NCBI GenBank assembly: GCA_017964745.1
Contig: JAGCRJ010000008.1
Location: 1 to 11,358, forward strand
Length of the DNA: 11,358 bases
Reading direction: 5' to 3'
From: Lachnospiraceae bacterium
GTDB lineage: Bacteria; Bacillota; Clostridia; Lachnospirales; Lachnospiraceae
Position numbers and translations under genes: made by a program. Below the pieces are notes generated by a model, which saw only the letters and a program-made list of their open reading frames with translations, searched no databases and was not told the origin of the DNA. Positions 6,706-11,358 of the stretch are shown piece after piece; position 1 is the stretch's first letter; each line of letters opens with the position of its first letter.

Positions 6706-7353
6706 ATGATACGAGCCGTGATATTCGACCTGGACGGTACCGTCCTGGACACCGAAAAATACTATAGAAGATGCTGGCCTGCGGCCTGTGCGCACTTTGG
6801 ATTCAATATGACCGAAGAGATGTATCTGCAGCTCAGAAGCCTCGGACGCCCCTTTGCATATGACAGGTTCAGGGAGTGGTTCGGCGAATCCTTCGATTAT
6901 GACGAGGTCAGGGCTTACAGGAAGCTTCTTTACGAGGATATTGTGAAAAAGGAAGGAATTCAGGTAAAGCCCGGTGCAATAGAGGCACTTGACTGGCTGA
7001 AGGAGCACGGGATCCTGAGGGCTGTTGCGACCGCGACCGATATGGAAAGGACCATGAGGTATCTCGGAAGCCTGGGACTCGATACACATTTCGACAAGAT
7101 ATGCTCCGCGGCAGACTGCAAGTTCGGAAAGCCTGCACCGGATGTATATGAGAAGGCTTATAAGACTCTCGGTTTTTCACCGGATGAATGCCTGGCCGTG
7201 GAGGATGCTCCGAACGGCATCATGTCGGCATACAGGGCGGGACTTAAGGTGGTATTTGTTCCCGACCAGACAAAGGAGGAACCGGAAGTCGCTTCCTGCA
7301 TATACAGGACGATTCCCTCATTGTACGAGCTTCCGGGAGTGATCACAGGATGA
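6706..7353 (+). CDS. HAD-superfamily hydrolase, beta-phosphoglucomutase-like
   Basis: The 215-residue protein is a HAD subfamily I phosphotransferase with a helical cap. The motifs are complete: DLDGTVLDTE (nucleophile Asp8, acid/base Asp10), VATATD (Thr109 or Thr111, motif II), FGKPAPDVY (Lys142, motif III) and VEDAPNG (Glu166-Asp167, metal binding). The layout matches beta-phosphoglucomutase and sugar-phosphate phosphatases; the substrate cannot be fixed. I chose the ATG at 6706 because MIRAVIFDLDGT is the normal family start. A longer reading from TTG at 6631 would begin inside the -35 box and add 25 unlikely residues. The 6706 start has no clear Shine-Dalgarno site, which is odd for this window. 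It overlaps the next gene by ATGA. Confidence 0.9.
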   Translation: MIRAVIFDLDGTVLDTEKYYRRCWPAACAHFGFNMTEEMYLQLRSLGRPFAYDRFREWFGESFDYDEVRAYRKLLYEDIVKKEGIQVKPGAIEALDWLKEHGILRAVATATDMERTMRYLGSLGLDTHFDKICSAADCKFGKPAPDVYEKAYKTLGFSPDECLAVEDAPNGIMSAYRAGLKVVFVPDQTKEEPEVASCIYRTIPSLYELPGVITG

Positions 7354-8033
7354 AAAAATTTGATCTTCGGTCATGGGCCGGATATGAGACTCTTAAGTCG
7401 GACAAAAAAGAATTCATTAAAAATGTGATAATGGTTGTTTGCGGTGTCCTGTGCATGGGCATCACGCTTGCCTTTCTTCTCGAGACGGATCTCGGAACCG
7501 ACCCTTACACATACATGAATGTAAATGTTGCTAATACCCTCGGGCTGACTCTCGGTAACTGGCAGTTTGCACTTAACCTGGTGATGTTCATCATAGTCAT
7601 ACTCATCACTGGCTTAAGACAGATAGGCCCGGGTTCCGTTGCAAATATGATCCTTGTCGGATATACCGTCGATTTTTCAAGGTGGATCATAGGCATTATT
7701 TTTCCCGAAGGCTTTTTCATGGGACCCGTTTCAAGACCCGTGACATTCATCCTCGGACTTGCGGGATTTCTCATAAGTGCGGCGGTATATATGAATTCAC
7801 GCATGGGTCTTTCACCCTACGACGGACTCGGAAAGATCCTCTGCGATGCTTTTAAGAAGATCCCCTTCTTTATAGTAAGGATCGTTTACGATCTGCTCGC
7901 CGTCCTGATCGGTTTCCTTCTCGGAGGAAAGCTTTATATCGGAACCATACTTATGGCATTGTTCCTCGGCCCCGCGATCACATGCGTGGGCAAGTTCATG
8001 AATAAATATATTTTCAAAAAATCGGAGAATTAA
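7350..8033 (+). CDS. YczE/YyaS/YitT-family integral membrane protein
   Basis: The 227-residue protein has about five membrane segments after a basic cytoplasmic start. It shows the internal repeat typical of the YczE family (COG2364): DLGTDPYTYMN (47-57) after helix 1 and MGLSPYDGLGK in the second half. Each of these is followed by a helix pair (LNLVMFIIVILITG and VRIVYDLLAVLIGFLLGG). Members are predicted transport-like membrane proteins, and one in Bacillus (YczE) is linked to surfactin or antibiotic production. No reaction is established. It starts inside the HAD stop (ATGA) and precedes the co-polymerase by one base after its stop. The context suggests an envelope or export-related role, but this is inference. 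Confidence 0.85.
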   Translation: MKKFDLRSWAGYETLKSDKKEFIKNVIMVVCGVLCMGITLAFLLETDLGTDPYTYMNVNVANTLGLTLGNWQFALNLVMFIIVILITGLRQIGPGSVANMILVGYTVDFSRWIIGIIFPEGFFMGPVSRPVTFILGLAGFLISAAVYMNSRMGLSPYDGLGKILCDAFKKIPFFIVRIVYDLLAVLIGFLLGGKLYIGTILMALFLGPAITCVGKFMNKYIFKKSEN

Positions 8034-8034
8034 T

Positions 8035-9087
8035 ATGAAACTCTGGGAAATGAGATACGGAGACGAACCGGTTAACGGCAGGCTGTTTGCGCTCAGGTTC
8101 ATGAAAAAGATCCATATCGTGATCATAACCACGCTTGCCTTTGCGGCGGCTGTATGTGCGCTGCACCTTATATACAGGCTCGGAGGAGAGAAGCTGTATA
8201 TGACTGAAGCGGACGTATATCTCGGATACATTCCCGAGGCGGGCTCCAATGAACTGATCTATTACAATAAATATACCTGGGAACAGATGTCGAAGGATTC
8301 CGCGGTGATAGGCGAGATCCTTCTTGCGGATCCCGGACTTGATGCAGGCGTTGTGAAGGAGTCATTCCTTGCCACACTGGATTCGGATGTAAAGGTTCTT
8401 ACCCTGCGCGTTCAGAATACCGATCCCGCCATGAGCGAAAGGATAATGAAAGCTGCGCTTGCCGGGATCGATGCGTATGCATGCAGTCTTCCCGAGATCC
8501 TTTCGACAAGGGTTATCGGTGAGCCGGACGCAGCGGAGCTTGTTCCTCCCGATGTAAGGGCGCTTCGTGCGGTCATTCTCGGTGCTTTCCTCGGACTGTT
8601 CGTATCCGTGCTTTATGTTTCGTGCAGGGTGCTTTCCGATGACCGCATCATTCTTCCCGAAACGATAGAAAAAAGATATCATCTTCCCGCTGCGGGAACA
8701 CTTACAAGCGCTAATCTTTCCGAGAGCCTTGAGGACCTTGCGGGAGATGAAGGATTTGCGGTTGCTTCGACCCTTTCCAAAGAAAAGATCTCTGCAGTCA
8801 TCGATGAACTTAAGAAAGCGGGAGCAAAGCCCGAAGGCTCAATACTCGGTCTTGATGATGCGGAGGGCGAGGGCCTTATTGAAACGATCAAGAAATGTGA
8901 CAAGCCTGTCGTTTATATCTTCAGTTCAAAGGAAGACGTTAGAATGGATGAACTTGCTCTTTCGCTTCTGAGCAAGTGTGGCAAGGAACCCATGTGTGCT
9001 GTGCTTGCCGATTCCGATGACGGACTGATCAGGGCATATTACGCAGGCAAGAGATCAAGATTTGCGGATGACGCCGGGAAGAAATGA
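8035..9087 (+). CDS. Wzz/Wzc-like polysaccharide co-polymerase with degenerate cytoplasmic domain
   Basis: The 350-residue protein has the co-polymerase plan: cytoplasmic start, membrane helix about 26-48, an extracytoplasmic domain about 50-175, and a second helix about 177-200. The VLTLRVQNTDPAMSERI stretch matches the Wzz pattern before helix 2, where PPD (171-173) also fits. Such proteins set chain length of surface polysaccharides with a Wzy or EpsG polymerase. Residues 201-350 begin like the linker of fused Wzc kinases (ETIEKRYHLPAAGTLT). They also contain CDKPVVYIFSSKEDVRMDELALSLL, which resembles the end of a BY-kinase fold. There is no Walker A motif, so kinase activity is not expected. 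GGAG lies seven bases before the ATG. The stop overlaps the polymerase start (ATGA). Confidence 0.78.
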   Translation: MKLWEMRYGDEPVNGRLFALRFMKKIHIVIITTLAFAAAVCALHLIYRLGGEKLYMTEADVYLGYIPEAGSNELIYYNKYTWEQMSKDSAVIGEILLADPGLDAGVVKESFLATLDSDVKVLTLRVQNTDPAMSERIMKAALAGIDAYACSLPEILSTRVIGEPDAAELVPPDVRALRAVILGAFLGLFVSVLYVSCRVLSDDRIILPETIEKRYHLPAAGTLTSANLSESLEDLAGDEGFAVASTLSKEKISAVIDELKKAGAKPEGSILGLDDAEGEGLIETIKKCDKPVVYIFSSKEDVRMDELALSLLSKCGKEPMCAVLADSDDGLIRAYYAGKRSRFADDAGKK

Positions 9088-10184
9088 TAACTTACGGACT
9101 GTTTCTGTATATCATTCTTACAGCGGTTGTCGTATTCCTTTCATTCGGAATAGGAACCGTAAGCGAGAATGATGTGCTGACGAAAAATCCATACACATCC
9201 AGACTTACCGCAAGAAACCGTGTCATTGCCCTTGCGATATTTATTCTGCTGTCCGCGGTTTCCGTTTGCAGGATCGCTGTCGGAAACGACTACTGGGTAT
9301 ACAGGGACAATTTCAATCTCATTGCACAGGACAGGCATGTCAGCTATGAGATCGGTTTCAGGTATGTGGTTAAGTTCCTTCAGTGGTTTCTTGATTACGA
9401 TAATTATCTTCCCATATTTGCATTCTTTTCACTCGTGACTGTTTTCCTGATGGTCAAGGCCATCTATGATCAGAGCGAGTGGTTTGCGTTTTCTCTTTTT
9501 ATATTCATGACCGCGGGCTACTATTTCGGAAGCCTGAACAATGTAAGATATTATCTTGCCCTTTCCGCAGCAATGTATTCGATCAAGTATGTCCTCGGAA
9601 AGGACTACGTCAGATTCATTGCGGTCATTGCCTTTGCGGCGCTTTTCCATAAGTCCGTGCTGATAGTCATCCCGCTTTACCTTCTTGCGACGGTGAACTG
9701 GAACCGCATCGGGCATATCATCATAGGTGCATTCTGCGCAACGCTTCTTTTCTTCCCCGGACTTTACCGCAGTATCATCTTTATCTTTTATCCCTTCTAC
9801 GAGGGATCGATGTTCGATACAGGTCAGACGAGCCTGACCAACATCGCTAAGGCTGCGGCGGTATTTATCTTCGCACTTATATACCGTGAAAAAGTAAAGG
9901 AAGACCCAAAGCTTAAATTCGGATTTTACTGCAATCTCTGGGCACTGCTTCTGTACGTGTTCTGTTCGTTCATGCCCGAGATCTCCAGGATCGGTTTTTA
10001 TCTCAATATCACCAATATATTCTTTATTCCCGGTCTGATACGCAGGATCGAAAACAAAAAGGCAAGGACCGTGTGGACGGTTCTTATCTGCACTGCATTC
10101 ATAGCGTTCTTTGCACTCTTCTTAAGGAGTGCGTACAACACCGATGTCAGGATACTCCCTTATTACAACTGGATCTTCCAGTAA
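9084..10184 (+). CDS. EpsG-family polysaccharide polymerase
   Basis: The 366-residue protein is a multi-helix membrane protein. It carries the EpsG (Wzy-like) signature features: VGNDYWVYRDNF (66-77), YEIGFR (88-93), NNVRYYLALSAAMY (152-165) and LFHKS (187-191). EpsG-family proteins polymerise repeat units of exopolysaccharide or capsule on the outer face of the membrane. The gene begins inside the stop of the co-polymerase gene, which fits a polymerase with its chain-length partner. No glycosyltransferase, flippase or initiating transferase is encoded in this window. The repeat unit may therefore come from a distant cluster, or the gene may be an orphan pair. The lipoprotein gene follows 12 bases later. 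Confidence 0.88.
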   Translation: MITYGLFLYIILTAVVVFLSFGIGTVSENDVLTKNPYTSRLTARNRVIALAIFILLSAVSVCRIAVGNDYWVYRDNFNLIAQDRHVSYEIGFRYVVKFLQWFLDYDNYLPIFAFFSLVTVFLMVKAIYDQSEWFAFSLFIFMTAGYYFGSLNNVRYYLALSAAMYSIKYVLGKDYVRFIAVIAFAALFHKSVLIVIPLYLLATVNWNRIGHIIIGAFCATLLFFPGLYRSIIFIFYPFYEGSMFDTGQTSLTNIAKAAAVFIFALIYREKVKEDPKLKFGFYCNLWALLLYVFCSFMPEISRIGFYLNITNIFFIPGLIRRIENKKARTVWTVLICTAFIAFFALFLRSAYNTDVRILPYYNWIFQ

Positions 10185-10196
10185 GAGGAAAACCGC

Positions 10197-11358
10197 ATGA
10201 AGAGAATAATAGTCAACCTTTTTATCACCGGACTGTGCTGTCTTATGACCGTCGGATGCGGCTCGGTTACCGAAGAACCCGCCGATGATAATGAAGTTGT
10301 CATCGAAGAAGATAATGACGACGATGATGAGGACGTGCCCGGAGATGATGATGAACCCGCAGAGAACTCTTCGGATGAAGAATATTTTATCCTTCCCGAC
10401 TTCAGCTCGGAGAAGCTTATCATTGTTGACAGAGAGGGCGAGATACTGTATGAGATCGACAAGAAGGAGATTCAGGATTCTCTGACCGGTATTGATGAAG
10501 ATAAATACTATATCTGCGAAGACGACGGACTTTTGGCGGATGCGGTCTGCTTCGGTGACGGTTTTCTTTTCTTCGAAGATTTTATATGGAGTGAAGAATA
10601 TGATTATCATCCGATAGTTTATGCGATCGGCGGGATCGACGACGGAAATTATAAACTTTATCCGCTCTGGGAGGGGAGTACGGAGCAGCGGGTGAAAAGC
10701 GTTGATCTGTACAACGGTTCACTTTATATTGATTATATTCTCGGATACGATGAGAATTATGATATATCCGGATACAGCGAGTTAGCATTTACATACGATG
10801 AAAAAACGGAATCTTTTACCTGTGAGGAGACTCATGATCTTGATGCAGTCTTTGAGAAGGCGGTTTCTGTAGGTATGTCGATAGAGGGACAGGACCGGCA
10901 CAGTGGAACGCTGACTTATTGCTACAGAAGAACTCTTGATGAATGCGGTTATGTTTTCGCAGGCGGAGAGGACTTTCTTGCGGCTGTCGATGAGAGTGGC
11001 AAAGTGCTGAAACGTATTGATACCGGCAAGAAACTTTATACATTTTATTATGATGCCGGGAATCTGTTTTATCTTAACAGTGACTATACCAATCATTTAT
11101 ACAGCATACATGTCACAGATGTAAGAACCGGTAAAGAAACACAGATAGGCGAGTCTATCTACAGTACACAGCTCACCGGAGCGAATCTCCTTTCGAATGC
11201 CGGTGATAAGTTCTATTACACCACATATGAATATTCGGAATTCGGAATACGGAATCACCGGGTTTATATGTATGATGCAGCAGAAGGAACAAATACCTTT
11301 TTGTACGAAGAAAAGACTGTCCCCGGTTCCGGGATAGTGCCCGGCACGGAAAGATTTA
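10197..11358 (+). CDS. Surface lipoprotein, paralogue of the 834-2807 protein (partial, right edge)
   Basis: Hand translation gives 387 codons plus one base, all open to the edge. It begins MKRIIVNLFITGLCCLMTVGCGS, a lipoprotein signal with Cys21. The -3 residue is Thr rather than Leu, a little atypical. Residues about 26-62 form a D/E-rich linker, as in the paralogue. The body aligns with the first lipoprotein: KLYPLWE (153-159) versus KLYPIWE, GSLYIDYILGYD versus GCLYVDYNLGYD, DECGYVFA versus KECGYVLA, and a matching IRNHRVYMYDAAEG segment. An equal or larger C-terminal RsiV-like module would lie past the edge and is not visible. AGAGGAAA is five bases upstream, close to the AGAGGA site of the other copy. 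It is the fifth gene of the HAD-to-lipoprotein operon. Confidence 0.85.
   Translation, partial: MKRIIVNLFITGLCCLMTVGCGSVTEEPADDNEVVIEEDNDDDDEDVPGDDDEPAENSSDEEYFILPDFSSEKLIIVDREGEILYEIDKKEIQDSLTGIDEDKYYICEDDGLLADAVCFGDGFLFFEDFIWSEEYDYHPIVYAIGGIDDGNYKLYPLWEGSTEQRVKSVDLYNGSLYIDYILGYDENYDISGYSELAFTYDEKTESFTCEETHDLDAVFEKAVSVGMSIEGQDRHSGTLTYCYRRTLDECGYVFAGGEDFLAAVDESGKVLKRIDTGKKLYTFYYDAGNLFYLNSDYTNHLYSIHVTDVRTGKETQIGESIYSTQLTGANLLSNAGDKFYYTTYEYSEFGIRNHRVYMYDAAEGTNTFLYEEKTVPGSGIVPGTERF

Noticed and set aside
8101..9087. Alternative start of the co-polymerase at ATG 8101
   Set aside because: The ATG at 8035 has a well-placed GGAG seven bases upstream and keeps the usual cytoplasmic segment before helix 1.
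10163..10462. Minus-strand serine-rich frame
   Set aside because: It is the antisense shadow of the acidic linker in the second lipoprotein, the same artefact as at 710-1066.

Overview
The window looks like chromosomal DNA of a Gram-positive anaerobe of the class Clostridia, most plausibly a Lachnospiraceae (Butyrivibrio-like) bacterium. The reasons are moderate GC content, strong GGAG-type ribosome binding sites, lipoproteins with acidic linkers, an EpsG-type polymerase and a YczE-family membrane protein. The taxonomy is inference from style and gene families; there is no rRNA or other marker gene here. I see no tRNA, rRNA, CRISPR array, transposase or attachment site.

Layout from left to right. 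(1) Positions 1-627, minus strand: the N-terminal part of a membrane-anchored FecR-domain protein that runs off the left edge. (2) A 206-bp divergent promoter region. (3) 834-2807, plus: a 657-residue lipoprotein with an Asp/Glu-rich linker, a propeller-like middle and a C-terminal DUF4163/DUF3298 (RsiV-like) module, closed by a strong terminator at 2864-2896. (4) 2902-5767, plus: a TetR-controlled operon of a TetR regulator, an MFS exporter and a CPBP intramembrane-protease homologue. It is driven by a TTGACA/TAACAT promoter bracketed by two copies of a CGAC(N5)GTCG operator. (5) A bidirectional terminator at 5810-5837, then a PlsC-type acyltransferase on the minus strand (5840-6592). (6) From 6706 to the right edge, plus: a tight operon of HAD phosphatase/phosphoglucomutase-like enzyme, YczE-family membrane protein, Wzz/Wzc-like polysaccharide co-polymerase, EpsG-family polymerase, and a second lipoprotein. 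The second lipoprotein is a clear paralogue of the one at 834-2807 and is cut by the right edge.

How the genes fit together. The last operon reads as a small envelope-polysaccharide module (polymerase plus chain-length partner) without visible glycosyltransferases; its lipoprotein probably acts at the same surface. Three gene junctions use ATGA stop/start overlaps (tetR-MFS, HAD-yczE, wzz-epsG), which points to translational coupling. The TetR/MFS/CPBP operon looks like a self-contained inducible efflux and defence-type unit.

The most interesting points are the following. Two RsiV-like/propeller lipoprotein paralogues bracket the locus. The co-polymerase's cytoplasmic tail looks like a tyrosine-kinase domain without a Walker A motif. 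Two face-to-face promoters overlap between plsC and the HAD gene. The paired TetR operators flank their promoter. None of these proves a new system.
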